From contig JADFZZ010000004.1 in NCBI GenBank assembly GCA_015232315.1, positions 239,414-303,413 of the forward strand: a stretch of DNA of 64,000 nucleotides, read 5' to 3'. A program made the translations under genes and the position numbers. The notes beneath the pieces are model-generated. The model was given only the letters and a program-made list of their open reading frames with translations. It did not search any database and was not told the DNA's origin. This DNA is from SAR324 cluster bacterium. Lineage in GTDB: Bacteria; SAR324; NAC60-12. Positions 34,557-44,901 of the stretch are shown here, piece by piece (position 1 is the first letter of the stretch; each line of letters begins with the position of its first letter).

Positions 34557-35438
34557 CTAAGGACATGAGACCAGGATGATTGAAATTTTTAATTGATGAT
34601 GGGGAGCTGAAACAAACAGACATTGTTTGTTATCAAGGGGGATTTGTTCCTTCAATTTTTTTCCGGCCAGAATAGCGGATTTCCATTTTATAAATTCCGA
34701 ATAAATGGGGGAGAAGTATTGTTTGGGGTCCTCTTGTGCTGATTCGGAAAGATCATGTTTCAGTTGGAGCGATATTGTTTTGACTGAATCAGCGAGTACC
34801 AGACCTGTATCATCCATTACAATCAATCTTTTGTTTTCGAGAAATGTGAGCAACTGATCGATGTATTCTCCCAGATATCTTTCATAGTGCAGGAATGCGG
34901 GGATGCTGCCATTTGAAAGAACCACAGGTGTCGAATAGGCGACAACCCAACGGTGAGAGTCGTGAGATATATAGGCACTCTGAATACGTACTTCCTGATC
35001 CTTGAGTTTGAATGATGGTTCATAAAAAGGATTATCGCCTTCCTCCAGGGATAATTCGTCATTGGTCGCGATTTTATTTCCTGAAATTCTCATAATTTCG
35101 GGAGTAATGACTTTCCCATCAGGCAGTGTGACTGGTCTGCTTATCAGACACATTTCATCCATGTTGAATCTGGAATGAGTGTATAAACTTAGTTTTTGAA
35201 TGCTCGCCAACGCCTGTTTTCTTTTCGGGGGATCGTTTTCATATTCAAAATATTCTTCAAAACCGGAATCATTGCGTACGGTAAGTAACTCATTCGCATA
35301 ACGCAGGTGAATTCGGTCAAGAGTGCGCATCTTTTTATCGAGCATTGTTTCAAGCGCTTCATATGAATTAGCAAAAGCATAAGCCGGGAATAGACAGAAT
35401 CCTGCCAATACATATTTTATGAAGCGTTTCTTAAACAT
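34557..35438 (-). CDS. secreted stand-alone Cache-type sensor protein
   Basis: The 293-residue product has an N-terminal signal sequence (KYVLAGFCLFPAYAFA, cleavage near residue 23) and no other membrane segment, so it should be periplasmic. The rest resembles the sensor part of the chemoreceptor encoded at 45449-47572. Both have FYEPSFKLKDQEV / FFEPSFNLKNEEV and a following WVVAYSTPVVLSNGS / WVFAYTTPIILDDGS, which is the double-Cache ligand-binding fold. It may bind a small ligand and present it to, or compete with, the cluster's receptors. It lies between the CheA-like gene and the hybrid kinase-cyclase on the same strand. Confidence 0.78.
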   Translation of the reverse strand: MFKKRFIKYVLAGFCLFPAYAFANSYEALETMLDKKMRTLDRIHLRYANELLTVRNDSGFEEYFEYENDPPKRKQALASIQKLSLYTHSRFNMDEMCLISRPVTLPDGKVITPEIMRISGNKIATNDELSLEEGDNPFYEPSFKLKDQEVRIQSAYISHDSHRWVVAYSTPVVLSNGSIPAFLHYERYLGEYIDQLLTFLENKRLIVMDDTGLVLADSVKTISLQLKHDLSESAQEDPKQYFSPIYSEFIKWKSAILAGKKLKEQIPLDNKQCLFVSAPHHQLKISIILVSCP

Positions 35439-35502
35439 TATACACCATTGGGTTAAAGGTTTCTGCAGCTTAAAGAGAAGGGATCACAACTTGGGTTAAA
35501 TG

Positions 35503-37779
35503 CTAGTCCTGCAAATATCGCGTCAGTTCGGCCACATCCAAAACAAGCGATACACCGCCATGTCCCATGATCGCGCCTCCGGCAATGCCCCGGTGTTTCA
35601 AGTGGTCTCCCATTTTGTCAATTTGCAGGTCTTTCACGACTACCTGTGCTTTTCCCAGCAAACAATCAACCATCAACGCAAATTGATGGTGTCGGTATTC
35701 CACCACAATCAAAATCGATTCTTCCGGTTTTATACATTGAGAAGATGTGTCAAAAATTTCATAAAGACGTACAACTCGTAACATGTGATTGTTGTAGCGT
35801 ATGACTTCTTTGTGATTTGCTGTAAACACCTGCCCTGATTTCGGCTGAAAGGCTGTTTTCATAAATTCCATTGGCAGAATGTATTCCTCATTCCCCACTT
35901 TGGTATTGATGCCTTCAATAATCAGGAAACTACTGGACGCCGGCATCCTGATATGAAAGGTGGTGCCCTTTTCAGGGGTTGTCTCTACGAAAAAATAGCC
36001 ATTGGCCGATTCAATCAGTTGTTTTATCTGACTCAACCCCATGTCGGGCAAAGAGTCTGTCAATGTTGAGGACTCCGTAAAAAATCCTGATAATAAAAGA
36101 CAGTTTTGCAGTTCTTCTTCAGTGTAGCGATCCAGTTCCGCAGAGGGAACCAGTTCCGTTTCCAGAACACGGTGTTTAATCTCAGCCATTGAGATTCCGT
36201 TTCCATCATCTGAAATCCGGAAATGCACCCAGTCATCTTCATCAGAAAAAGCTTCAATCTGCACACTTCCTTTGAGCAACTTGCCTTTGCTTCTGCGTTC
36301 CATCGGTGATTCAATGCCATATTCCACCGCATGGGCTACAAGATAGAACAGGGGTCGTTCCAACAAATCATGAATACTCTTGTCAATTCTGATTTGACCT
36401 CCACGAATCGCCACATCGATCTGTTTTCCCAATTTATCAGCAACACTGCGCGCGAATCCGGGCAACTTGATAAAAAGGCCTTCCATCGGAATCAGTCTGA
36501 TTTTCAGCAGACTAGAGATCATTTTCTGGGAAAGGAGATTGAAAGTCTGGTTTGCCTGTTTGAACCGTTCATGAAGTTCTCTTTCCACGTCAGTCTTGCT
36601 CATGGCATTACTGACATATTGAAACATGTCTGAAACAACAACCAGTTCACCCACAAAATGCATAAACCCATCGATTTCTTCTTCCGCGACACGCATCGTT
36701 TTATGTTCTGTCTGAGTGCCGGTGATGGAATGCCCCTTCAAAACGCCTGATTGGGATGAAACATTAGAAAAATGAGCCAGTGCCGGCTGGAAAATATTCT
36801 TCAATTCCGTCCTGAACTCAGGGACAAATTTTTGAACACCTGACACCACCTGATCCAGTTTGAGTTCCAGAATCCGAATGATATTCAGTGCTTCACCTGA
36901 AATTTTCGGTTTTACGCACACAACCGCGTCTTTCATTCGTTGCGCGGTACTGACAGGTAAAAATTCTTCTGAGGGACGAAACAGAATATCACGGATCGTG
37001 CTGATTTCACCTGAAACATCGATATCCTTAAAGAAAAAATCAGCGGATTTTCGAAAATTGGATGTTCTGGATGCGGATTGCGAAACAATATTCAATCGAA
37101 TGATATTATTATGCAGAATTTTGAAATCCCGATGATTCTTTGTGCTTTCTGGAATCCCTGACTCAAACTCATGAAAAGATTGGATGAAGTTTGGCGCTGT
37201 TTTTTCCAGGCTATCGGTCACCAGAATTCCCAGATGCCGTGCCTGTGCCTCAAGTTTTTGAAACGCGTTAGAACCTTTGACAGATTCAGGCAAGTGGGCG
37301 GTCAGAGCATTGAACGCATTGAAAGAAATGAAGGCTTCCTCTCTCAATCCTCGTTTCTGTTGGCTGAGTTGATCAATCTTGAGCAAAAGTTGATTGAATG
37401 ATTCCGTATCACGAACTTCGATACGTTCATGTTTGAATGTTTCCGCGATATGTTTGAGTCCATTCAATCCACTGATGAGCGTTGAAATCACCATGGAAGA
37501 CGCTGGAATTTCCTGCTTTGAAATCATTTGCAGAATAGTGCCCGTTGAGTGAGCCAACTTCTGAAAAAAAACGAGTTGAAAAAATCCGGCCGCATCTCTC
37601 ATTGAAAAAAAGGAATCAAGAATTTTCCCCAATATTTCTATGTCTGAATCATACTTTTCAAATTCCAGAAGAAGATTTCCCAACTGATTCAGATTTTCAG
37701 CGGAATCCTCCAGAAATTCAAGCAGACTTTGAAGATCTATAGTGATGTCGGTTGAGGATGTCGGTTGTTCAGATATCAA
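35503..37779 (-). CDS. CheA-like protein with lost catalytic residues
   Basis: The 758-residue protein follows CheA in length and order: an HPt-like N-terminus, P3 dimerisation helices (about 365-430), a P4 ATPase-like domain (about 440-605) and a P5 CheW-like domain. Key residues are gone. The HPt site that reads FHSLKG in CheA is FFSMRD here (Phe58 where His is expected). The ATPase N-box RNAIDHG is AHAVEYG (482-488), and the GRGVGMD glycine-rich box is LPDMGLS. The first glycine box (SDDGNGIS) is kept. I infer a pseudokinase scaffold or regulator within the receptor array. Translation seems to start at a TTG (37779) with GAGGAC upstream, 12 bases after cheB. Confidence 0.85.
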   Translation of the reverse strand: MISEQPTSSTDITIDLQSLLEFLEDSAENLNQLGNLLLEFEKYDSDIEILGKILDSFFSMRDAAGFFQLVFFQKLAHSTGTILQMISKQEIPASSMVISTLISGLNGLKHIAETFKHERIEVRDTESFNQLLLKIDQLSQQKRGLREEAFISFNAFNALTAHLPESVKGSNAFQKLEAQARHLGILVTDSLEKTAPNFIQSFHEFESGIPESTKNHRDFKILHNNIIRLNIVSQSASRTSNFRKSADFFFKDIDVSGEISTIRDILFRPSEEFLPVSTAQRMKDAVVCVKPKISGEALNIIRILELKLDQVVSGVQKFVPEFRTELKNIFQPALAHFSNVSSQSGVLKGHSITGTQTEHKTMRVAEEEIDGFMHFVGELVVVSDMFQYVSNAMSKTDVERELHERFKQANQTFNLLSQKMISSLLKIRLIPMEGLFIKLPGFARSVADKLGKQIDVAIRGGQIRIDKSIHDLLERPLFYLVAHAVEYGIESPMERRSKGKLLKGSVQIEAFSDEDDWVHFRISDDGNGISMAEIKHRVLETELVPSAELDRYTEEELQNCLLLSGFFTESSTLTDSLPDMGLSQIKQLIESANGYFFVETTPEKGTTFHIRMPASSSFLIIEGINTKVGNEEYILPMEFMKTAFQPKSGQVFTANHKEVIRYNNHMLRVVRLYEIFDTSSQCIKPEESILIVVEYRHHQFALMVDCLLGKAQVVVKDLQIDKMGDHLKHRGIAGGAIMGHGGVSLVLDVAELTRYLQD

Positions 37780-37791
37780 ATTGTCCTCATT

Positions 37792-38820
37792 TCATAAAAA
37801 TGAAACCAGTTTATGAGGAATGTTATCCAGCGAAATCAGAAATTCAGCCCCCCCTGATTTGTAAGCTTCACAAGGCATGCCAAAAACCACGCAGGATTTT
37901 TCATCCTGAGCCATGGTGCGAGCACCCGCACGACGCATGGACAGCATTCCCGCCGCACCATCATTGCCCATTCCGGTCAGGATAATACCAATCGCATTGG
38001 CTCCGGCAAAACGGGCCACAGAATCAAAAAGTACATCCACAGAAGGGCAATGACCACTCACTTTCTCTCCAGGTTCACAATGGACCAGATAGACCCCTCC
38101 TGAGCGTTTTACAGTCATCTGCAAATTACCTGGCGCAAGCAAAGCCTGTCCCGGCATGATCCTGTCTCCATGTTTGGCTTCCTTGACTTTAATCGCGCAT
38201 TGTTCATTGAGACGTTCCGCATAGGTTTGTGTGAATCCCGGGGGCATATGCTGCACAATCACGATTCCGGGCAAGGTGGCTGGCAACTGGGTCAGAATCC
38301 TGGAAATTGCCTGCACCCCGCCTGTGGAAGCGCCAATGGCAATCACTTTATCAGTGGAAGTACTCAGGGCTGTGTCCATGCGTACTTTGGCAGGTGTCGG
38401 AGTGCGCTGCTTCCAGTGACTGACATCTGTCATTGAGGCCTGTTTTACTTTTTGGCGAATGTCCTCCAGCATGATTTCCAACCCACGAGCCACATCAGAG
38501 CTGGGTTTTGTCACAAAATCCACCGCACCGGCTTCCAAAGCCTCCATGGTGATGCGTTTCCCTTTTTCGGTCAAGGCACTGACCACCACCACCGGCAGAG
38601 GATACTGAGGCATCATATACCGCAAAAACTGCACGCCATCCATGCGTGGCATTTCAATATCCAGTGTGAGCACATCCGGACGAAGTTTTGCGATTTTTTC
38701 TCTGGCGACATAAGGATCAGGAGCAGACCCCACCACCTGAATTTCCGGATCACGCGCAAGTCCTTCACTTAAAATATCACGCACCAGCGCTGAATCATCA
38801 ATGACAAGTACCTTGATCAT
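37792..38820 (-). CDS. cheB: chemoreceptor methylesterase/deamidase CheB
   Basis: CheB removes methyl groups from receptor glutamates, resetting sensitivity. The 342-residue protein has a receiver (phospho-acceptor Asp54, Lys105) and a methylesterase domain. The catalytic Ser165 lies in GASTGG, His191 in VQHMPPGFT, and the catalytic Asp in LTGMGNDGAAG near residue 287. It is 37 bases after cheR and 12 bases before the CheA-like gene, clearly in one operon. Confidence 0.96.
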   Translation of the reverse strand: MIKVLVIDDSALVRDILSEGLARDPEIQVVGSAPDPYVAREKIAKLRPDVLTLDIEMPRMDGVQFLRYMMPQYPLPVVVVSALTEKGKRITMEALEAGAVDFVTKPSSDVARGLEIMLEDIRQKVKQASMTDVSHWKQRTPTPAKVRMDTALSTSTDKVIAIGASTGGVQAISRILTQLPATLPGIVIVQHMPPGFTQTYAERLNEQCAIKVKEAKHGDRIMPGQALLAPGNLQMTVKRSGGVYLVHCEPGEKVSGHCPSVDVLFDSVARFAGANAIGIILTGMGNDGAAGMLSMRRAGARTMAQDEKSCVVFGMPCEAYKSGGAEFLISLDNIPHKLVSFL

Positions 38821-38857
38821 AATACTTTCCCTGGTTTTTGTTTAATTTGAGAAAAAA

Positions 38858-39682
38858 TTATCGTGGAATTTTCTGATAAATCGCGGGGGCAACATACCGA
38901 TAGGGGCATTTGTCCTTGTCCAGATTTTCTGTTTGTCCGATGAACAGAAAACCATAGTCCTCTGTAACCTCATAAAAACGCTGTACCAATGCTGTGATTG
39001 TCGCACGATCGAAGTAAATCATGACATTCCGGCAAAAAATGGCATAAAATTTAGATTTAAACACAAATTTGGGGCGGATCAGATTATAGTTGCTGAAGTG
39101 AATCAGTTGTTTCAGTTGAGGACGAACTTGCCATTTTGTTTTATCCAATGCCTGAAAATAGTTTGTTTTATATATCGGGGGAACATTTTTCATCCGGTCG
39201 CCGGTATAGATCCCCTTATGCGCTTCCTGGAGTTTTTCACTATCAATGTCTGTTGCCAGAATACCAATGTCCCATCTTGGTGTGGTTTTTGCCAAAAATT
39301 CTTTCAACAACATTGCCAGCGTATAGGCTTCTTCTCCTGAAGAACAGGCGGCGGACCATATATGCAGATCATTGGTGTCTTCAGTAATATCCCGTGATTT
39401 TTTTTGAGGCAGAACATGATTCATCAGATAATCAAAATGCTCGTGTTCTCTGAAAAAATAACTGTAATTGGTTGTGATCTGGTTGATGAATTGTTGTAAG
39501 CGCTTTCCCTCAGTGTCAGCACGCAGCCAGGCGTGATATTCACCAAAATCCTTGAGTCCCAATGATTGCACCAGGAATTGAAGACGATTGGATAAAAGTG
39601 ATTTTTTATCCTCAGTCAGATAAATTCCACACTTTTCATAAGCCAATTGGGCGATTTGCTGGAAATGCTGGTCATTCATCAT
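38858..39682 (-). CDS. cheR: chemoreceptor methyltransferase CheR
   Basis: CheR methylates receptor glutamates with S-adenosylmethionine. The 274-residue product has the N-terminal helical domain, then the methyltransferase core with IWSAACSSGEEAYTLAML (SAM-binding), ILATDIDSEKL and IFCRNVMIYFD (the conserved CRN.liYF motif). Length and motifs are standard. It lies between a chemoreceptor gene and cheB on the same strand. Confidence 0.96.
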   Translation of the reverse strand: MMNDQHFQQIAQLAYEKCGIYLTEDKKSLLSNRLQFLVQSLGLKDFGEYHAWLRADTEGKRLQQFINQITTNYSYFFREHEHFDYLMNHVLPQKKSRDITEDTNDLHIWSAACSSGEEAYTLAMLLKEFLAKTTPRWDIGILATDIDSEKLQEAHKGIYTGDRMKNVPPIYKTNYFQALDKTKWQVRPQLKQLIHFSNYNLIRPKFVFKSKFYAIFCRNVMIYFDRATITALVQRFYEVTEDYGFLFIGQTENLDKDKCPYRYVAPAIYQKIPR

Positions 39683-39832
39683 AGAGTAAATCAGGTGTAA
39701 CTGTTTCAGTTAAAAGAAGAGGCCAGGTGTAGCGTTCAGGCTCTATGGTCATGCCCCTGTTGTTGATGAATTCACCGCGTTATTATTTTTAGAGCATTTG
39801 TGATTCATAGAGCCTGTCAACCGTACAGAAAA

Positions 39833-41680
39833 TTAGAATTTCCCAGTGTCCTCATCCCCGAACGAAATAAGATCTTCGCCACTCACTTCATCAGAATGTT
39901 TGTGTTTGTGTTCCACGTGAGGGGTGGAATAAACTGCTTTTTTGATATGCGGAGCATGGGTGATCTGATGACTTTTGCGCATCGGCAGGGTTTTGGTCTG
40001 TGCGGGAGGAGGATTCATGACACTGTTTTTCAGTTGAAAACGGAAGACCAGCTCTTTGAGATGCTGGGATTGGCCTGTTAATTCCTCACTGGCCGCCGCT
40101 GTTTGTTCTGCGACCTGAGCGTTTTGCTGAACCACCTGGTTCAGTTGGTTCAGGCCCGTATTGATTTCACGAACGCCACGTGCCTGTTCATTGCTGGCGG
40201 TTGCGATTTCATTCACCAGATCTGTCACTTTGGTGGAGGAGTTGACAATCTCTTTCAGGGAAGAGGCGGTTTCATCCGCCATTTTCGCGCCGGATTCAAC
40301 TTTTTTTACTGAATCATTGATCATGACAGTGGTTTCCTTAGCCGCCTGAGCACTGCGTTGAGCCAGATTTCGGACTTCTTCCGCGACAACAGCGAAACCC
40401 TTTCCATGCACACCGGCACGTGCGGCTTCGACCGCCGCGTTGATTGCCAACACATTGGTCTGAAACGCGATTTCGTCAATGGTTTTGATGATGTGGGCAA
40501 TGTTGGTGGAGGAATTATTGATTTCTTTCATGGCTTCCAGCATTTTTTGCATCTGACGATCACCCTGTTCCGCGCGACGTCTGGCGTCTATCGCGATCTG
40601 ATTTGCCTGATTCGCGTTTTCAGCGTTGGATTTGGTTTGGGAGTTCATTTCTTCCATGGAAGAAGAAATCTGTTCCAGTGACGCGGATTGTTCAGTGGCT
40701 CCCTGAGAAATAATCTGACTGGATTCTGAGACCTGATGGGCTCCAATGGATAATTGATCCGCAGAGGTGATCACCTGGTGGAGTGTTTCATTAAGGCTTG
40801 TAGTCATTTCCTGAATAGCGATCCCCAGAACATCCTTATCTGAAGCCAATTGTGTTTCAGCGCTCAAATCCCCTTTGGCAATGCGTTGAGCCACTTTGGT
40901 TTTGGCGCTGATGGCATCGACCATGTGCTGGAAGGATCGTCCCAAATCGCCAAATTCATCTTTGCGGACAGTATCCACCTCAATCTGTAATTCACCATTT
41001 GAGAGGGTTTCTGAACCTTTTTTGATGGCGGAAATCGCTCCAAGAATCGTGCGTGATAAAAAAAACATGATAACCACACCTAGCGCAAAAGCAAAAACGC
41101 CAGCACTGAGCAAAGTAATTTTAATGGTGTGGATCGAACTTGAAATCAGTTCCATGTTGAGCGTGGCTTCGTCAGACTGTTCTGTTTTTAACTGAACCAC
41201 TTTTTGTTTGATCGAGGCGGCATCCGCATCAAATGTTTCCATAATGTGGTTCCCCGCGTCTAAGCCCTGATTGATATAGGCCGCTGTCATTTTTTTCCCG
41301 CTTTCATAGAACTGGTCAAAGGCCTGTGCCATGGCTTCCATGTTCTTTAACTGTGGCAGATTATTTTCTTTGGAATACATTTCACGAAATTGGGAGAGCC
41401 TTCGTTTGAAATTCTGGGCCGCAACCTCAGCATCTCTCAGTCCATCTTTATTATGACTGGCTGATACGTCTGTAAGCCACTGCTGGACGTTTGTTACATT
41501 AGTGTCCATCTCTCCGGCGAGTAGTGCAAAGGGCACACTTTCATGCTTGACCCTGGAGGATAATTGTTCAACTTCATTAAGCATCCACAGACCACCCAGA
41601 CCCGCAATTCCGAACAGCGCGACAATCGCAAAAAAACTCACACTCAATTGTAAAGAAATTTTCATATTTTTGAATGACAT
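39833..41680 (-). CDS. methyl-accepting chemotaxis protein (four-helix-bundle type sensor)
   Basis: The 615-residue receptor starts at ATG 41680 with GGAGG five bases upstream (an ATG at 41743 has no such signal). It has membrane segments near residues 10-32 and 185-208, a helical periplasmic domain, HAMP, and a long cytoplasmic signalling domain. Its hairpin tip is [27 protein letters not shown] (quoted with gaps in function: the central part [18 protein letters not shown] contacts CheA/CheW). The C-terminal tail is His/Pro-rich and lacks a CheR-docking pentapeptide. It lies between cheW and cheR. Confidence 0.94.
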   Translation of the reverse strand: MSFKNMKISLQLSVSFFAIVALFGIAGLGGLWMLNEVEQLSSRVKHESVPFALLAGEMDTNVTNVQQWLTDVSASHNKDGLRDAEVAAQNFKRRLSQFREMYSKENNLPQLKNMEAMAQAFDQFYESGKKMTAAYINQGLDAGNHIMETFDADAASIKQKVVQLKTEQSDEATLNMELISSSIHTIKITLLSAGVFAFALGVVIMFFLSRTILGAISAIKKGSETLSNGELQIEVDTVRKDEFGDLGRSFQHMVDAISAKTKVAQRIAKGDLSAETQLASDKDVLGIAIQEMTTSLNETLHQVITSADQLSIGAHQVSESSQIISQGATEQSASLEQISSSMEEMNSQTKSNAENANQANQIAIDARRRAEQGDRQMQKMLEAMKEINNSSTNIAHIIKTIDEIAFQTNVLAINAAVEAARAGVHGKGFAVVAEEVRNLAQRSAQAAKETTVMINDSVKKVESGAKMADETASSLKEIVNSSTKVTDLVNEIATASNEQARGVREINTGLNQLNQVVQQNAQVAEQTAAASEELTGQSQHLKELVFRFQLKNSVMNPPPAQTKTLPMRKSHQITHAPHIKKAVYSTPHVEHKHKHSDEVSGEDLISFGDEDTGKF

Positions 41681-41750
41681 TGGAACCTCCGAATATAAGT
41701 TAAAAGAACAGGCGAGTTTGAAAGGGAGACGTTGGCTTACCATTTGTTGA

Positions 41751-42278
41751 TCACGCCACGGAACCCATTTTTTCCAGGATCTGGATTTCTTCAGGAATCA
41801 GAAGATTATCCACATTGATCAGGATATAGACCTGATCTTTGGTTTTCCCCATACCGGCAATAAAACGGCTTTGCCCTGAATTCTCCAGATCAGGAGCCGG
41901 GTCAATTTCGGTTTTTGGAATACTCACAACACCCGACACAGTATCCGTAATCAGTCCGGTCATAACGCCCCTGATACTGACGACCACAAAGCAGGTCCGG
42001 TCATTGTATTCAATTTCATCCATCCGAAAGCGTAACCGCAGATCAATGACCGGAATCACTTTTCCCCGGAGATTGATCACACCTTTGGTATAAGCGGGCA
42101 TATGTGGAACTTTGGTAATGCGTGTGTTGGTATTCCGGATGACAACTTCAAGCACATGATGAATATCAATGCCATACAAACTTTCTCCCAGTGGGAAACT
42201 AAGGTATTTACTGTCGGTTTCATCTACGTCATCGTTTTCCTGATTCAGCAATGAATCATCCATCTGTCCTTCGTCCAT
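41751..42278 (-). CDS. cheW: chemotaxis coupling protein CheW
   Basis: CheW links receptors to CheA. The 175-residue protein consists of an acidic N-terminal extension (about 25 residues) and one CheW domain with [33 protein letters not shown] and the C-terminal [15 protein letters not shown] lies five bases before the ATG at 42278. It sits between cheA and a chemoreceptor gene in the same operon. Confidence 0.95.
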   Translation of the reverse strand: MDEGQMDDSLLNQENDDVDETDSKYLSFPLGESLYGIDIHHVLEVVIRNTNTRITKVPHMPAYTKGVINLRGKVIPVIDLRLRFRMDEIEYNDRTCFVVVSIRGVMTGLITDTVSGVVSIPKTEIDPAPDLENSGQSRFIAGMGKTKDQVYILINVDNLLIPEEIQILEKMGSVA

Positions 42279-42342
42279 ATTCCTCCATTATTGTTTTATA
42301 ATTCCAAGACGCCTCAGAAAATCGTGGTTTTTTCTCCAGCCA

Positions 42343-44901
42343 TCAGTTGCTGGAATGACTTCCCATGCTTGACATATCCAGAATCAACCCTACCTGCCCA
42401 TCACCAAGAATCGTACAACCCGCAAGATAGGGAATTTCTGTCATTGATGGTGGTAAGGTTTTTACTACAATTTGCTGCTGTCCGACAATGGCGTCCACAA
42501 ACAAACAAAACGCGCGTTCAGATGATTCAATCACGAGCAACATTCCTCCGGTCAAATCCTGAATCCCGGTTTCTATCTGATACAAACGATGCAGTCGGAT
42601 AACAGGCAATAACCGGTTTCGGATTCTAAGCATCTCTGATCCGTCTGGTGTAAGAAAGATATTCGCAGCCTTGGGTTGCAGGGATTCCTTGATGGAAATG
42701 GTGGGTAACACATAGGACACCTCGCCCACATTCACCAGCAAGCCGTCAATAATACTCAGTGTCAGTGGCACTTTTAAGGTGAAGAGGGTGCCCTTGCCTT
42801 GCTGGGTCGCGATATGAATACTGCCACGTAATTTTTCAATGTTCTTCTTGACAACATCCATTCCCACACCACGTCCTGAAAACGCGGTAACTTCTGTGTT
42901 TGTGGAAAAACCGGGTTCCAGAATCATCTTCCATAGTTCATGATCAGGCAGATTGGCATCCGGCCCAATCAGATTCTGTTCACGGGCTTTTGCCAGGATT
43001 TTTTCCCGGTTCAGTCCCTTCCCATCATCCTGAATGGTGATCCAAAGTTCATTTCCCACATAGCGAGCTTCCAGAACAATGATGCCCTTATCCGGTTTTT
43101 TGGCTGTTTTCCGGCCTTCCTTGTCTTCAATACCATGATCAATGGCATTACGAATGAGATGCAACAACGGATCGCTTACCTGTTCAATCAGGCTTTTATC
43201 AACTTCAGTTTCTTCTCCCTTCAATACCAGTTCTACCTGTTTATTGAGTTTTTTGGACGCGTCATGCACAACCCGAATCATTTTGCGGAACACGCTGGCC
43301 ACAGGGATCATTCTCAGTGACATGGCTATTTCCTGAAGTTCACGCATATTGCGATGCATCTGGCCTGATACGGATTTCAGTTCTTGTGTGTCGATATAAT
43401 CCTTATCAAGACGTTGCGCCATCATGGAGTCTGATATGACCAACTCCCCCACCAGATCAATCAGATGATCCAGTTTATCCAGACTCACCCGAATATCAGA
43501 AAGTTGTGGGGTGCCTGCCGGAACATCCGTTTTAGCGGCTGGCGTTGAGGTCGCGGATTTTGCCTTTTCTATTGCGGGAGTCGCGGGTATCTGGGGCTGA
43601 GGAACTGGTTTGGATGCATTCTGAGAAGAAGCCGGTGTCGTGACAGAAACTGCTGTTGGTGATGCGGGAATTTGAACAGACGGGATCTCCTTGGCTTTTT
43701 TATTGGCGGGAATCAGCTTATCCAGAAGATTCATGCATTGTTCAAACTTGTTTGTATCTATTTCCTGTCCTGAGGCAATTGCTCCGGATCCATCACGCAA
43801 AACATCAATTGTTTCCAATACAGGATTCATCACATCACTGTTGATGGACAGCGTTCCATCCTGTAACATCTCCAGCACACTTTCAGCCTTGTGGCTGAGA
43901 CGTTCAACATGCGCCATCCCCAGAAATCCGGCATTGCCTTTGATGGTGTGAAAACTGCGTTTTGCGGAATTCAGGAATTCCCCTTTATCGACATCCTCTC
44001 CCAGTTTATCCAGAACCAGAAACACACCTTCGATGGTTTCCAGATGTTCAAGAATATCACTGATGAACAGTTGTATCCGCTCAGGATTTTGTACGGAGCC
44101 TGTTGAAAGTGTTGCCGGTTTTGTTATTTCAGTCGGAGACTGTACATCGGCCTTTTTCGGATCTGGTTTTATATCTGGTGACGCTGTGGATTTTGCGGGT
44201 GGAAGTGAATCCTGAGGTGGCAGATCAAACAGGGACAAGGGATCCAATTCAACATACAAATTTTCAGACGCGACATGAGGCTCCGAAGCCGGTTCCATTT
44301 TTAAAGTCGCATAGCGTTTCAGTTCATAGAGAATCAGGGTTGCTTCTTCTACGATATTTTCACTTTCAAACAGTGGTAGATATTTACTCATCAAACTTTC
44401 CAGCAGACTGCCCCCTTGGGAAAGAACTTCCTGGATGGAGAGAGTCGGTTTCCATTCTTCATGCTTTACAGGTTGAGTGATTTCGCCCTTCTGGGAAAGC
44501 TCAATCATGATATCCAGAGCGTCCAGATGCTGGCTGATCTCAGGTTCAAAAGCCCGGTCATTTCCTGTTGATTCTACATGATTGAGCAGGTTGTTGACCA
44601 GGTCACAGCTTTTTACCAGAATTTCTGAAAACCCATATTGCCATTTGTCAGGATTCACCCTGACTTCCTGCAACAGGGTTTCTGTTCGATGGGTGAGTTT
44701 TTCAATGTTGTGAAATCCCAGGAAGCCGGCACTTCCCTTCAGACTGTGGAACGGACGGAAAATCAGATTGATGATGTCCTGAAGCTCGTGAGCATCTGAA
44801 ATTCCTTCCATATGAATCAATGCGGGTTCCACCGTTTCAATGGTTTCCTGACTTTCGGTGACAAAGTCTATGATCAGTTGCTGATCTTCATTGAATGTCA
44901 T
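42343..44901 (-). CDS. cheA: chemotaxis histidine kinase CheA with two HPt domains
   Basis: The 852-residue kinase has two phosphotransfer domains, with His52 in RPFHSLKG and His318 in RSFHTIKG. A Pro/Ala/Thr-rich linker follows, then the P3 dimerisation helices, a P4 ATPase with intact N-box (LIRNAIDHGIED), DDGKGLN and SGRGVGMD, and the P5 CheW-like domain. Typical CheA has one HPt, so the second is a duplication, as seen in Pil/Chp-like systems. The ATG at 44901 (GAGGAC upstream) overlaps the preceding gene by 14 bases, giving translational coupling; an upstream TTG is possible. A CheY target is not encoded in the window. Confidence 0.95.
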   Translation of the reverse strand: MTFNEDQQLIIDFVTESQETIETVEPALIHMEGISDAHELQDIINLIFRPFHSLKGSAGFLGFHNIEKLTHRTETLLQEVRVNPDKWQYGFSEILVKSCDLVNNLLNHVESTGNDRAFEPEISQHLDALDIMIELSQKGEITQPVKHEEWKPTLSIQEVLSQGGSLLESLMSKYLPLFESENIVEEATLILYELKRYATLKMEPASEPHVASENLYVELDPLSLFDLPPQDSLPPAKSTASPDIKPDPKKADVQSPTEITKPATLSTGSVQNPERIQLFISDILEHLETIEGVFLVLDKLGEDVDKGEFLNSAKRSFHTIKGNAGFLGMAHVERLSHKAESVLEMLQDGTLSINSDVMNPVLETIDVLRDGSGAIASGQEIDTNKFEQCMNLLDKLIPANKKAKEIPSVQIPASPTAVSVTTPASSQNASKPVPQPQIPATPAIEKAKSATSTPAAKTDVPAGTPQLSDIRVSLDKLDHLIDLVGELVISDSMMAQRLDKDYIDTQELKSVSGQMHRNMRELQEIAMSLRMIPVASVFRKMIRVVHDASKKLNKQVELVLKGEETEVDKSLIEQVSDPLLHLIRNAIDHGIEDKEGRKTAKKPDKGIIVLEARYVGNELWITIQDDGKGLNREKILAKAREQNLIGPDANLPDHELWKMILEPGFSTNTEVTAFSGRGVGMDVVKKNIEKLRGSIHIATQQGKGTLFTLKVPLTLSIIDGLLVNVGEVSYVLPTISIKESLQPKAANIFLTPDGSEMLRIRNRLLPVIRLHRLYQIETGIQDLTGGMLLVIESSERAFCLFVDAIVGQQQIVVKTLPPSMTEIPYLAGCTILGDGQVGLILDMSSMGSHSSN

